A stretch of DNA of 47,958 nucleotides from Phytophthora sp. 'mugwort' (GCA_033558025.1 JAUCEF010000150.1:1-47958), one strand, 5' to 3'. Positions 27,818 to 38,321 are shown, counted from the stretch's first letter. The notes: generated from the letters alone by a model not told the origin. Made by a program: numbers and translations.

Positions 27818-28231
27818 ATGGATATCGAAAATATTTTAATAGACTTAAACAATGACAACAATAATATTGAAAAACACGAATCACAAGAACAAACATCAAA
27901 TTATATAAAATATATAATATTTATAATAGGTGCCTTTTTTATTTTAGGTTTAACTATTTTTTTAATTTATTTCAATAGCGATTTTCCAATAGTTTCTGCA
28001 TTACAGGATTTAAGGAATATCGTCGATGATGAAACTTTCAATCAAATAAAACAAGTTGTTTTAAAAATGTTACGTGAACCTGAAAAAAGGGCGGCTGGAT
28101 TAAATTTATTAGAATTATTAAAACTAACTATTCATCCAAGACATTTATTAAAAGATAATCCACAAGAATTTGAAAAAATGATGACTCATTTAATTAAAAT
28201 TTTAATTTCTATTTTTAAAGAAGATGGCTAA
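27818..28231 (+). CDS. Unknown single-span membrane ORF
   Basis: 137 residues, not recognised. An acidic, Asn-rich N-terminus (about 30 residues) is followed by one strong hydrophobic helix (about 31-52, IIFIIGAFFILGLTIFLIYF) and a soluble, mostly helical region with SALQDLRNIVDDETFNQIKQVVLKML and REPEKRAAGLNLLELLKL. Codon choice is less AT-extreme than in the neighbours. It stands alone between the cox1 hairpin and its own 12-bp 3' hairpin, with a possible upstream motif, so it looks like an expressed gene. It may be lineage-specific. Confidence 0.6.
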   Translation: MDIENILIDLNNDNNNIEKHESQEQTSNYIKYIIFIIGAFFILGLTIFLIYFNSDFPIVSALQDLRNIVDDETFNQIKQVVLKMLREPEKRAAGLNLLELLKLTIHPRHLLKDNPQEFEKMMTHLIKILISIFKEDG

Positions 28232-28642
28232 AAAAACCTATTTAATTTGTTAAATAGGTTTCTAGATATACAATATATACATTATGTAAATTTTTACCAA
28301 TTAAAAACTAATTATGTGATTTTAAATTATAACTATGTTGATATTAATTTAATTTTAGTTATTGAGTATTTAATAAAAATTAATCTATTTAAATATTTAT
28401 GTCATCAATAACTTATGTTAAACCATCTTGATTAAAAGTTATAGAATTAGCAATAATAATATTCTGTATTTATATTAAATTTGTAAGTGAACGCATTCTT
28501 CTTATATTTTTTAGAATATTTATTGAAAAAAATTGATTTTTTTAATTTATTATTTCTTAAAAAATTTAAATTTTATTATTTATATTATAAAAATAATTGA
28601 ATTATTTTTTTTTTAAGAATGAAATTTTTAAATAAAACTAAT
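28232..28642. other. Convergent intergenic spacer
   Basis: Lies between the plus-strand ORF and minus-strand trnR. It holds the 28234-28261 hairpin, a 48-codon frame interrupted by two TGA codons (28399-28545, see findings), and an AT-rich inverted repeat (TTCTTAAAAAA near 28554 with its complement near 28610). No credible standard-code gene. Confidence 0.65.
28234..28261. terminator. 12-bp hairpin after the 137-residue ORF
   Basis: A perfect stem, AAACCTATTTAA with TTAAATAGGTTT, and a TTTG loop start two bases after the stop codon. The GC pairs at the base and tight position suggest an mRNA 3'-end structure; inferred. Confidence 0.55.
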
Positions 28643-28715
28643 TACAATCTCTTGGATTTGAACCAAGATTTTAAAGCTTAGAAGGCTAATACTCTACCAA
28701 TTAAGTTAAGATTGT
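28643..28715 (-). tRNA. trnR: tRNA-Arg (UCU)
   Basis: Acceptor ACAATCT/AGATTGT, anticodon TCT in CTTCTAA, T arm CTTGGTTCAAATCCAAG. Reads AGR. Confidence 0.94.
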
Positions 28716-28732
28716 TTTAGTTTTATTAAGAA

Positions 28733-29443
28733 TTAAACAGTTTTATCTGAATATACATTAAAAATAGCTTTTAATGCATCTCGTGAAAGTTGTTTATAAA
28801 TATTTTGTTTTAAAAATTTTTTTTTTTCCTTTTTAGTTAAAGTAACCGCTCCTATTAAAGCTATTAATAATATAATACCTGCAACTAAAAAAAAAAAAGC
28901 ATAATAACTATATAAAATTTGTCCAATTGTTTCAATATTTGTAATAGTATCTAATTGATAGATAAAATTTTTTAAAAAGGGTTTGACATCAACAAATATT
29001 TCAAAAGTACCTTTCATACTATCGTGAAAAAAAAATAAAGTATTTACTTTTTGAGTAAAAAAAGAATTATTTATTAAATGGTAATATGATGTAAAAACTT
29101 TACTAAACATAACAAACGTTTCTAAAAAAAAAATAAAACTAATTAAAAAAATAATTGGTAAATAACCAAAATTATTTTTTATTTTATTTTTATCAATTAA
29201 AACATTAACATCTAGCATCATAATAACAAATAAAAATAATACAGTAATAGCTCCTACATAAATAATAATTAACATTATTGATAAAAATTCAATTTCAGAA
29301 ATTAATAATAATCCAGTTGAATTAGTAAAAACTAATATTAAAAAAAATGCAGAATATATTGTATTTGTAGAATATATTACAAATATAGCTGAAGTTAAAG
29401 CTATAGTTGAAAAAGTATAAAAGAAAATTGTTTCGAAATCCAT
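28733..29443 (-). CDS. nad6: NADH dehydrogenase subunit 6
   Basis: Complex I membrane subunit (NuoJ type), 236 residues, intact. Five hydrophobic segments; the family signature is in SIMLIIIYVGAITVLFLFVIMMLDVN (about residues 54-80), followed by LLIALIGAVTLTKKEKK in the C-terminal third. It follows nad5 on the same strand and is followed by trnR. Confidence 0.97.
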   Translation of the reverse strand: MDFETIFFYTFSTIALTSAIFVIYSTNTIYSAFFLILVFTNSTGLLLISEIEFLSIMLIIIYVGAITVLFLFVIMMLDVNVLIDKNKIKNNFGYLPIIFLISFIFFLETFVMFSKVFTSYYHLINNSFFTQKVNTLFFFHDSMKGTFEIFVDVKPFLKNFIYQLDTITNIETIGQILYSYYAFFFLVAGIILLIALIGAVTLTKKEKKKFLKQNIYKQLSRDALKAIFNVYSDKTV

Positions 29444-29474
29444 AATGTATTTAAATTATATAAATTTATAATTA

Positions 29475-29488
29475 TATCTTAAAAGATA
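29475..29488 (-). promoter_or_regulatory. Recurrent-type motif upstream of nad6
   Basis: On the minus strand TATCTTTTAAGATA, a perfect palindrome except for its centre, 32 bases before the nad6 ATG and just after nad5. A variant of the motif before atp9 and nad5. Function inferred. Confidence 0.3.
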
Positions 29489-29504
29489 CATAATTTTATT
29501 ATTT

Positions 29505-31498
29505 TTATTTAATTAATAAAAAAATAAATAAAAATAATAAAATAGTAATAATATTAAAAAAATAAATAATAGAAAAAAAAATAATATTTATTAAACAAAT
29601 AATGCTAATTAACATTAATAATGAATAGTGATAAATATAACCTGTTTGTAATAAAATTATTTTTTGACTTAAGAAAGAAAAAACGGTTATTAAACCAAAA
29701 GGACCACACATTTCAATTAAACCTTTATCAATCATTTTATATGTTACATTATAACCAACTTTTAATATATATTGATTAATAAATTCATAATAAATTTTAT
29801 CAAAATACCATTTTCTATTTAAAAAATTATAAAAATAAAGACCATATTTTGAAATTTTTAAGTTATATAAAAATCTAAATTTAAAAAAATATAAATAAAA
29901 GGCACAAAATAAGCCACAAAAACTTAAAATAACAGGTAATAATTTAAAAATGTTGGTAAAAATTCAGCATCAATCATTTGATTATTAAATGGATTTATAT
30001 AAATTGAGTTATTCCAAAAATTTGAACCTAACCCAACAAACATATCTTTAGAAATATAACCTATAAAAATACTACCAAATGCTAAACTCCTAAAGGAATA
30101 CCCATTTCTAATGGAACATCATGTGCATTTTTAATAACATTTTTTATAGGCATTAGTTTCACTTAAAAAAGCAAAAAATAATAAACGTGTTGAATAGAAT
30201 GCCGTAAAAAATGCACCAATAGTACCCAACCAATAAGCAAAATGACCTGTTTCACTAAAACTTGAAAATGCAACTTCTAATATTAAATCTTTAGAATAAA
30301 AACCAGTTAAAAAAGGAAAACCCATTAAAGATAATGAACCTATTAAAAACATTATATAAGTAAAAGGTAAAATTCTTCTTAAACCACCCATTTTTCTTAT
30401 ATCTTGTTCATCACCCATAGCATGAATTACAGCACCGGAACATAAAAATAATAATGCTTTAAAATATGCATGATTTGATAAATGAAAAATAGCTAAAGGA
30501 TAATTTGATAATCCACAAGCAAAAAACATATAACCTAATTGACTACAAGTAGAATAGGCAACTATTTTTTTAAAATCATTTTGTACTAGACCAATTGTAC
30601 TTGAGAAAAAGGCTGTAGAAGCTCCAATAATTGTAATAACTTTTAAAGAAAACATTGAATATTCAAACATTGGTGAACAACGTGCAATTAAATAAACACC
30701 AGCAGTTACCATAGTCGCTGCATGGATTAATGCCGAAACCGGCGTAGGTCCTTCCATAGCATCGGGTAACCATAAATGTAAAAAAATTTGAGCAGATTTA
30801 CCCATAGCACCTATAAAAATTAAAATACACGCAACATCAATAATACTTAAAATATAATTAAAAAAAATAAATTTAAAATCTTTAACAATAGAAATTGCTG
30901 CAAATGTACTAAAATATTCAATAGTTCTAATATTATAAAAAACAGTTAATACACCTAATAATAAGATTAAATCACTAATTCGATTAACTAACATAGCTTT
31001 TATAGCTGCTTTATTCGCTTGTAAACGTGTAAACCAAAAATTAATTAATAAATATGAACAAAAACCAACACCTTCCCATCCAACAAACATTTGCATAAAA
31101 TTATCACCTGTAACTAATATAATCATAAAAAAAGTAAATAGTGATAAATATGACATAAATCTAGATAAATGTGGATCATGATCCATATATTTAGAAGAAT
31201 ATAAATGAACTAAAGTTGAAATACTTGTTACAACAATTAACATTATCATAGTTAAACTATCAAATAAAAAACACCAATTACAATTAAATAAACCACTATT
31301 AATCCAATTTGAAATATAAATAATATACTCATATTCATTTGTAATTGAATTATATATAATAATAAATGAAAAAAGACAACTTAAAAAAGTTGTTAATGTG
31401 GTTATAAATACAGAACCTTTACGGCCAATATAAAAACCAAATAATCCAGAAGCTACTGAACCTAAAAAAGGTAAAAAAATTAAAGTTAATAATAACAT
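29505..31498 (-). CDS. nad5: NADH dehydrogenase subunit 5 (three apparent frameshifts)
   Basis: Proton-pumping antiporter-like subunit of complex I (NuoL type), about 660 residues. The first 450 are intact: [91 protein letters not shown]. Between 29940 and 30150 the frame changes three times at homopolymers (one extra A near 30145, one T missing near 30090, one T missing near 29950). The pieces continue the Nad5 sequence, with the long amphipathic C-terminal helix ending at 29505. These are best read as sequence errors. Confidence 0.93.
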
Positions 31499-31553
31499 AA
31501 TAGAATAAAATAAATTTAAATTATTTAAAAATATAATAATAATTTTAAAATAA

Positions 31554-31571
31554 TTCTTCTTAAAGAATAAA
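31554..31571 (-). promoter_or_regulatory. Recurrent motif upstream of nad5
   Basis: On the minus strand TTTATTCTTTAAGAAGAA, 56 bases before the nad5 ATG. It shares TTATTCTTTAAGA exactly with the atp9 site. Function inferred. Confidence 0.38.
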
Positions 31572-31606
31572 TATTTTTTAAAAATTAATATTAGAATAAT
31601 ATTTAA

Positions 31607-31632
31607 AATTATTTTCTATATAGAAAATAATT
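31607..31632. terminator. Perfect 12-bp palindrome between atp1 and nad5
   Basis: AATTATTTTCTA and its complement flank a TA centre. It lies about halfway between the atp1 stop and the nad5 start, both on the minus strand; a possible processing site. Confidence 0.4.
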
Positions 31633-31658
31633 AATTTTTATCTGTTATGTTTTATTTA

Positions 31659-31709
31659 CAAAATATTATAATTATTTTTTATTAATAAAAAAATAATTAT
31701 ATTATTTTG
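31659..31709. terminator. 22-bp hairpin overlapping the atp1 stop
   Basis: The arms 31659-31680 and 31688-31709 pair with a single mismatch and a short loop, and they include the last two codons and stop of atp1. An mRNA ending here would carry a stable 3' hairpin; inferred. Confidence 0.5.
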
Positions 31710-33231
31710 TAATAAAATTATTAGTAAAATTTGTTGCTAAAATATTAAGTTTTTTTTCTAATTCTTTAGATATTTCTTTTTTATTTAAGATTTCTTCTAA
31801 AATATTAAAATGATTATTTTTTATAAAATTTAACCAACTAATTTCAAAACTTGAAATTTTATCAACAGCAATTTTATCTAAGAAACCACGTACACCTAAA
31901 TAAATAATTACAATTTGATTTTCAACAGATAACGGTATATTTAAACCTTGTTTTAACATTTCTGTTAATCTAATCCCTCTATTTAATTGTTGTTGAGTTG
32001 TAGCATCTAAATCAGAACCAAATTGAGCAAATGCTTGTACTTCTCTAAATTGTGCTAATTCTAATTTCATTGTACCAGCAATTTGTTTCATAGCTTTAAT
32101 TTGTGCAGAAGAACCAACACGACTTACAGATAATCCAACACTAATTGCAGGTCTTTGACCTTCATTAAATAATTCTGTTTCTAAAAAAATTTGTCCATCA
32201 GTAATTGAAATAACATTTGTTGGAATATAAGCAGAAACATCTCCAGCTTGTGTTTCAATAATAGGTAATGCGGTTAATGAACCACCACCAATTTTTTTAT
32301 TCATTTTAGCAGCTCTTTCTAATAAACGAGAGTGTAAATAAAAAACATCTCCAGGATAAGCTTCTCTACCTGGAGGTCTTCTTAATAATAAAGACATTTG
32401 TCTATAAGCTACCGCTTGTTTTGATAAATCATCATAGAAAATAACAGCATGTTTACCATTATCTCTAAAATATTCACCTAAAGCACAACCAGTATATGGA
32501 GCTAAATATTGTAAGGGTGCTGAATCTGAAGCAGTAGCCGCTACAATAACAGAAAAAAACATTGCATTTTTTTCTTCTAAAGTTTTTGTTAATTCAGCAA
32601 TTGTTGATCTTTTTTGACCAACACCTACATAAATACAATATAATTGATTATTTATATCTTTTTTTAAATGAGGTTCTCTTTGATTAATTATAGTATCAAT
32701 AGCAATAGATGTTTTACCTGTTTGTCTATCACCAATAATTAATTCCCTTTGACCACGACCAATAGGAATTAAACTATCTACAGCTTTTAAACCTGTTTGT
32801 ACAGGTTGTTTAACACTTTCTCTAGGCATAATACCTGGAGCTTTAACTTCAACTCTACTTTCTAATTTACTGTTAATTTGACCTTTACCATCAATGGGTT
32901 GTCCTAAAGCATCAACTACTCTACCTAATACTTCAGGTCCTACAGGTACACTAACAATAGATCCAGTTCTTCGTACAAAATTACCTTCTTGAATTTCTCT
33001 ATCATTACTAAAAACAACAACACCAACAACATCAGGTTCTAAATTTAAAGCCATTCCTTTAATATTACCATTATTAAATTCAACCATTTCACCTGCTTGA
33101 ATTTTAGTTAAACCATAACATCTTGCAATACCATCACTCATTGAAAGAACAATACCTGTTTCTTGTAAACTTTTTTCATCTTTATATTTTTTAATATTTG
33201 ATTCCAGTATATATGATAATTCAATAGCCAT
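31702..33231 (-). CDS. atp1: ATP synthase F1 subunit alpha
   Basis: Non-catalytic nucleotide-binding subunit of F1, matrix side. 509 residues, intact and highly conserved: Walker [14 protein letters not shown] (about residues 170-182), [64 protein letters not shown], and the signature [17 protein letters not shown]. Mitochondrial atp1 is retained in several heterokonts and plants. It stands between trnE and nad5. Confidence 0.99.
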   Translation of the reverse strand: MAIELSYILESNIKKYKDEKSLQETGIVLSMSDGIARCYGLTKIQAGEMVEFNNGNIKGMALNLEPDVVGVVVFSNDREIQEGNFVRRTGSIVSVPVGPEVLGRVVDALGQPIDGKGQINSKLESRVEVKAPGIMPRESVKQPVQTGLKAVDSLIPIGRGQRELIIGDRQTGKTSIAIDTIINQREPHLKKDINNQLYCIYVGVGQKRSTIAELTKTLEEKNAMFFSVIVAATASDSAPLQYLAPYTGCALGEYFRDNGKHAVIFYDDLSKQAVAYRQMSLLLRRPPGREAYPGDVFYLHSRLLERAAKMNKKIGGGSLTALPIIETQAGDVSAYIPTNVISITDGQIFLETELFNEGQRPAISVGLSVSRVGSSAQIKAMKQIAGTMKLELAQFREVQAFAQFGSDLDATTQQQLNRGIRLTEMLKQGLNIPLSVENQIVIIYLGVRGFLDKIAVDKISSFEISWLNFIKNNHFNILEEILNKKEISKELEKKLNILATNFTNNFITK

Positions 33232-33310
33232 AGAGGTTATTAAATTATCATATTATTTAATAATTATAAATTATTATAATTACCAAAATATATCAAATAT
33301 ATATTTTTTA

Positions 33311-33382
33311 TACCCTTTACGAGAATTGAACTCGTATTTTTACCGTGAAAAGGTAATGTCCTAACCATTAGACTAAAAGGGC
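33311..33382 (-). tRNA. trnE: tRNA-Glu (UUC)
   Basis: Acceptor GCCCTTT/AAAGGGT, anticodon TTC in TTTTCAC, T arm ACGAGTTCAATTCTCGT. Confidence 0.93.
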
Positions 33383-33406
33383 TTTTTATTAAACAAAAAA
33401 TTTTGT

Positions 33407-34881
33407 TTAATAAAAATAAGAAAAATCAATATGTATTAAAATTTTTGAAACACTTTCATGCATACAACTTTCAAAAATTTTAGGATATAAACCTAATAAA
33501 AAGATATTTATAATTAATATTAAATGAATTAAAAATTCACGATAAGTTAAATCATAATAAATTTTTAAATAAATATTTTGAATATTACCATAACAAATTC
33601 GATTATAAAATAATAAAGAATATACCCCACCCAAAAACATACCAATTGTCGCAAAAACAGCTGTTGTAGTATTATCTTCAAAAACTCCAGTTAAAATAAG
33701 AATTTCACCCACAAAACTACTTGAACCTGGAATAGACATATTTGCTAATACATAAATAAATAATGCAATACAAAATAAAGGCATTGTATGTGCTAAACCA
33801 CCATAATAATTAATAAATCTTGTATGATATCGATCATATAAACATCCAATTGAAAAAAATAAACCACTCGATACTAAACCATGACTAATCATTTGAATAA
33901 TACTACCTTCTAATCCTTGAATAGTTAAAGAAAAAATACCCAATATTATAAAATTCATATGAGCAACTGATGCATAAGCAATAATACGTTTCAAATCTGT
34001 TTGTCGTATAGCTGTTAATGACGCATAAATAACAGATATTAAACATAAAACTAAAATATACGGTGTAAAATATAATGCAGCTTTAGGAAATAAAGGAACT
34101 AAAAACCTAATCATACCGTATGATCCTAATTTTAATAAAATACCAGCTAATAGTACAGAACCTGCGGTAGGTGCTTCAACATGTGCTTCCGGTAACCAAA
34201 CATGAAAAGGTAACATTGGAACTTTAACAGCAAATGATAAAAAAAAAGCTAAGAAATAAAATTTTTCATATGAAAAATTAAAATTACTATAATATAATAT
34301 TTGATAATCAGTTGTACCCACAGTTAAAAATAAATGAATAATGGCAATAAACATAAATAATGAACCTGCTAATGTATACATAAAAAACAAATATGAAGCT
34401 TTAATTTTACGTTCTCTTGAACCCCAAATACCTATAATTAAAAACATAGGAATTAATACACTTTCAAAGAAAATATAAAAAATAAGTACATCTAATATAC
34501 TAAATGAAATGATTAAACAAAATTCTAAAATAAAATATAAAATAAAATATTCTTTTATATTTTTATTAATCTTTCATAACTAATTAACATACAGATTGGA
34601 ATCAAAAATGTTGTTAAAATTATAAAAAATAATGAAATACCATCAATACCTAAATAAAAATTAATATTAAATTGACTAATCCATTCTATTTTAAATAAAT
34701 ATTGAAAATTAGAAGTTGATTTATCAAATAAAATCCATAAAGGTAATGACATTAAAAAAATGAAAAAAGACATAAAAATACTAAAATTTTTTATAAATTT
34801 TTCATTTTTCGAAAAAGCTAATATAATAACCGTAATTAATGGTAAAATAAGTAAAAAAATTAATATAAACTTATTAAACAT
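33407..34881 (-). CDS. nad4: NADH dehydrogenase subunit 4 (one apparent frameshift)
   Basis: Antiporter-like membrane subunit of complex I (NuoM type), about 490 residues. MFNKFILIFLLILPLI start, GIDGISLFFIILTTFLIPICMLISYE, then after the break PMFLIIGIWGSRERKIKASYLFFMYTLAGSLFMF, PMLPFHVWLPEAHVEAPTAGSVLLAGILLKLGSYG and LKRIIAYASVAHMNF. The frame is lost at an A run near 34550-34560 (one base short) and recovers within the conserved sequence, so this is probably an error. Start 34881 is chosen because the longer frame runs into trnH. Confidence 0.94.
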
Positions 34882-34902
34882 AAAAAAATTTAATTTAAAA
34901 AT

Positions 34903-34976
34903 GGGCGAAAAATGGGACTTGAACCCATAACACTTAGACCCACAATCTAACACTCTACCTTTAAGTTATAATCGCC
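34903..34976 (-). tRNA. trnH: tRNA-His (GUG)
   Basis: Anticodon GTG in TTGTGGG, T arm ATGGGTTCAAGTCCCAT, and the extra 5' G typical of tRNA-His facing C73. The acceptor GCGATTA against TTTTCGC has two T-T mismatches, which may be a sequence error or real. Confidence 0.85.
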
Positions 34977-34979
34977 TTT

Positions 34980-35399
34980 TTAAATTTTTCTTAAATAATA
35001 TATAAAATTTAAAAATGATTGAACAATTAAATTATTTAAAGGTGGATAGTTTTTAGATAATATTTGTTTTACTTTTAAATTAGAATAAATATTATTTTGA
35101 ATACTCAAATAAATTAATTCAAGTTTTTTAAAATTATATAAATCCCTTATTAAATTTAATTCATTATTTCCATAAATTATTAAAATAGAACCTTGTCCTT
35201 TTAATTTTAAAAAAATATCAATAATTAAATTTTGATTTAATATTAAAGATTTATAATCAAATTTTTTAATTTTTTTTTTTAAAGATATTATTTCATTAAT
35301 ATTTAAATCATTATAACGAAATATATATATATATTTATAAGTTTGTTTAATTTTTTGTAATTGATTTAATTTATACTTTTTAAATTTTTTTTTTTGCAT
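34980..35399 (-). CDS. rpl10: Probable ribosomal protein L10
   Basis: 139-residue basic soluble protein between nad7 and trnH. The layout fits L10: an N-terminal stretch with YIYIFRYNDLNINEIISLKKKIKKF, the LKGQGSILIIYGNNELNLIRDL block (family LxGPxAxxxxxxxxxxxxxxL), then LKVKQILSKNYPPLNNLIVQSFLNF matching the usual L10 segment ahead of its C-terminal helix (xxLAxLPSxEELxAxLLxxL). Rpl10 anchors the L7/L12 stalk and is mitochondrial in many land plants and some protists. The alternative is an unassigned heterokont ORF. Confidence 0.6.
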   Translation of the reverse strand: MQKKKFKKYKLNQLQKIKQTYKYIYIFRYNDLNINEIISLKKKIKKFDYKSLILNQNLIIDIFLKLKGQGSILIIYGNNELNLIRDLYNFKKLELIYLSIQNNIYSNLKVKQILSKNYPPLNNLIVQSFLNFIYYLRKI

Positions 35400-35437
35400 A
35401 ATTTATTGAAAATAAAATTTTATTCTAATAATTAATA

Positions 35438-36616
35438 TTAACGATCAATTTCACCAAAAACAACATCTAAAGTACCAATAATTGTAACAACATCAGCAAT
35501 CATATGATTTTTAGCTATAAAATCTAATGCTTGTAAATGTAAAAATCCTGGTGATTTAATTTTACATCTGTAGGGTTTATTTGTACCATCTGCTACTAAA
35601 TAAACACCATACTCACCTTTAGGTGCCTCAATAACTGTATAAGTTTCACCAGCATTTACACAAATATTTTCTGAATAATATTTAAAATGATGAATTAAAG
35701 ACTCCATAGAATTTTTAATTTGAATTCTATTTGGATTTGTAATTTTTTTATCATCTAATTTAATAGGACCTTGGGGAATTTTATTAAGTACTTGCAAAAT
35801 AATTCGAATTGATTGTCGCATTTCTTCTATTCTAATTAAATAACGATCATAACAATCGCCATTTGTACCTACAGGTATATCAAATTTTAATTGATCATAA
35901 ATTTCATAAGGTTGTGTTTTACGTAAATCCCATGAAATACCTGATCCACGTAACATAACACCACTAAAACCAAAATTTAAAGCATCTTTAGCAGATATAA
36001 TACCAATATCTACTAATCTTTGTTTCCAAATTCTATTATTAGTTAACATTTCTTCAATTTCATCTAAACGGGTATTAAATTGTTCACAAAAAATATATAT
36101 ATCATTTAACAAACCTTTAGGCAAATCTTGATTAACACCTCCAGGTCTAAAATAAGCTGCATGCATACGTGCACCAGAAACACGTTCATAAAATTCCATT
36201 AATTTCTCACGTTCTTCAAATCCCCAAAAATAAGGTGTCATAGCTCCTACATCTAAAGCATGACAACATACAGCTAATAAATGATTTAAGATACGTGTTA
36301 TTTCTGAAAATAAAACTCTTATATATTGTGCTCGTAAAGGTATATCACAATTTAATAATTTTTCAATAGCCAAAACATATGCATGTTCTTGACACATCAT
36401 AGATACATAATCTAAACGATCAAAATAAGGTAACGCCTGTAAATAATTTTTATATTCAATTAATTTTTCTGTACCTCTATGTAATAAACCTATATGTGAA
36501 TCAGCTTTTTTAACAACTTCACCGTTTAATTCTAAAATTAAACGTAAAACACCATGAGCCGCTGGATGTTGTGGACCAAAATTTATAGAAAAATTTTTAA
36601 TTTTTTTTAATGACAT
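35438..36616 (-). CDS. nad7: NADH dehydrogenase subunit 7 (49-kDa)
   Basis: Peripheral-arm subunit of complex I (NuoD type) lining the quinone pocket. 392 residues, intact: [22 protein letters not shown] with the quinone-site histidine, [52 protein letters not shown], ending [18 protein letters not shown]. Starts [14 protein letters not shown]. Divergent from nad2 across a 115-base spacer. Confidence 0.99.
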   Translation of the reverse strand: MSLKKIKNFSINFGPQHPAAHGVLRLILELNGEVVKKADSHIGLLHRGTEKLIEYKNYLQALPYFDRLDYVSMMCQEHAYVLAIEKLLNCDIPLRAQYIRVLFSEITRILNHLLAVCCHALDVGAMTPYFWGFEEREKLMEFYERVSGARMHAAYFRPGGVNQDLPKGLLNDIYIFCEQFNTRLDEIEEMLTNNRIWKQRLVDIGIISAKDALNFGFSGVMLRGSGISWDLRKTQPYEIYDQLKFDIPVGTNGDCYDRYLIRIEEMRQSIRIILQVLNKIPQGPIKLDDKKITNPNRIQIKNSMESLIHHFKYYSENICVNAGETYTVIEAPKGEYGVYLVADGTNKPYRCKIKSPGFLHLQALDFIAKNHMIADVVTIIGTLDVVFGEIDR

Positions 36617-36731
36617 TTTTTTTTTTTTTTTTTTTAATAAAAATATAATATTTATAAATTAATTTTTTTATAAATATATAGCATATATAGTAAGTAAGTA
36701 TTTTTAAAATATTTATTTCTTTTATTACATT
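36617..36731. promoter_or_regulatory. Divergent spacer nad7/nad2
   Basis: The only gap between the leftward nad6-nad7 block and the rightward nad2-nad3 block. It holds a T run of 19, an 11-bp perfect hairpin (36648-36658 with 36667-36677) and AGTAAGTAAGTAT. Both transcription units probably start here or near it; no defined promoter is seen. Confidence 0.4.
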
Positions 36732-38225
36732 ATGTTTTTTCAGGAAATTTTTAATAATAATTTTGAAATTATTATCCCCGAATTTTTTTTAACAACTTTT
36801 TTATTAATTTTATTATTATTTGGTGTTTTTTATAAAAAAAATCAAAATGCTCAAAAAATTTTGATTATTAAAAATATTACTACTATAATAATATATTTAT
36901 TATTAATTCTTTTAATATTAACGTTAAATATAACAAATATTTCAAGTAACATATTAAATGGTGTATTACTTATTAATAATTTTACACAATTTATTAAAAT
37001 AATTTTAATTTTATTAACAATTATTTGTTTTTTAATACAACAAAAATATTTAATACAACAAAAAATAAATTCATATGAAATTAATATATTAATGTTAATA
37101 TCATTATTGGGTTTAATGTTATTGGTATCTGCAAATCATTTTATTACTTTATATTTAGCAATTGAATTACAAAGTTTAAGTTTTTATATATTAACATCCA
37201 CCCAAAAAAAATCGATATTATCAATTGAGGCTGGTTTAAAATATTTTATTTTAGGATCAATTGCTTCAGGTTTTATTCTATTTGGTTCTTCAATAATTTA
37301 TGCTATTACAGGTTCATTAAATTTTAATAATATTTTTTTAATATTATCAAATATAAATTTTTTAGATAATATAAATATATTAATTAGTTTATCTTATGGA
37401 TTAATTTTTATTTTAGTTGGTATTTTATTTAAAATAGGTGCTACACCTTTTCATTTTTGGTTGCCTGATGTATATGAAGGTGCTCCAAATAATATTTCAA
37501 GTTTTTTTGCTATTGTACCAAAAATTGCTTTTATAGGAATTTTAATTCGTTTATTTTTTGAGATTTTTTTTAATATTTCATATTTCTTTGAAATTTTTTT
37601 TTATATTATTTCATTTTTATCTATGTTAATCGGTGCATTATCGGCATTACAACAAAAAAAAATCAAAAGATTATTAGCTTATAGTGCAATAAGTCATGTA
37701 GGTTTTATATTAATAGGATTTACTTCAAATATGTTAAATAATATTCCATTTATTTTATTATATATTATAATTTATATTATAACAAGTATTAATTTATGGA
37801 CTTCTTATTTATCTTTAAATATCAATCATAAACCAATTAAATATTTAACAGATTTATCAAATATATATACTATTAATAAATTAATTGCTATTATTATAAT
37901 CATAAATATTTTTTCATTAGCTGGTATACCCCCATTAGCGGGTTTTTTTTCAAAATTATTTATATTTTTTTCAGCTATTAAAAATAATTATTTTAGTTTA
38001 GTATTTTTTGGTATTATTATAAGTGTTTTAAGCTCTTTTTATTATTTAAAAATAATTAAAATTATTTATTTTGAAAAAATATTTAGAAAAATGTATATTT
38101 CACAAATAAATAAAAGTCAAAGTATAATATTATTAATTAGTACTCAATTTATTTTATTTTTATTTATTTATCCTAATATTATATTAATAAATTTAAACAA
38201 AATTTATTTATATTTATTAATATAA
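36732..38225 (+). CDS. nad2: NADH dehydrogenase subunit 2
   Basis: Antiporter-like membrane subunit of complex I (NuoN type), 497 residues, intact, about fourteen spans. Conserved blocks: LYLAIELQSLSFYILTS, SIEAGLKYFILGSIASGFILFG, FKIGATPFHFWLPDVYEGAP, QKKIKRLLAYSAISHVGFIL, FSLAGIPPLAGFFSKLFIF. First gene of the right-hand plus-strand block. Confidence 0.99.
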   Translation: MFFQEIFNNNFEIIIPEFFLTTFLLILLLFGVFYKKNQNAQKILIIKNITTIIIYLLLILLILTLNITNISSNILNGVLLINNFTQFIKIILILLTIICFLIQQKYLIQQKINSYEINILMLISLLGLMLLVSANHFITLYLAIELQSLSFYILTSTQKKSILSIEAGLKYFILGSIASGFILFGSSIIYAITGSLNFNNIFLILSNINFLDNINILISLSYGLIFILVGILFKIGATPFHFWLPDVYEGAPNNISSFFAIVPKIAFIGILIRLFFEIFFNISYFFEIFFYIISFLSMLIGALSALQQKKIKRLLAYSAISHVGFILIGFTSNMLNNIPFILLYIIIYIITSINLWTSYLSLNINHKPIKYLTDLSNIYTINKLIAIIIIINIFSLAGIPPLAGFFSKLFIFFSAIKNNYFSLVFFGIIISVLSSFYYLKIIKIIYFEKIFRKMYISQINKSQSIILLISTQFILFLFIYPNIILINLNKIYLYLLI

Positions 38226-38231
38226 TATTTA

Positions 38232-38305
38232 GTTTGGATAGCTCAGTTGGTTAGAGTAAAAGACTGAAAATCTTTGTGTCGGTGGTTCAAATCCACCTCC
38301 AGACA
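38232..38305 (+). tRNA. trnF: tRNA-Phe (GAA)
   Basis: Acceptor GTTTGGA/TCCAGAC, anticodon GAA in CTGAAAA, T arm GGTGGTTCAAATCCACC. Confidence 0.95.
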
Positions 38306-38321
38306 ATTTTATTATTAAAAT

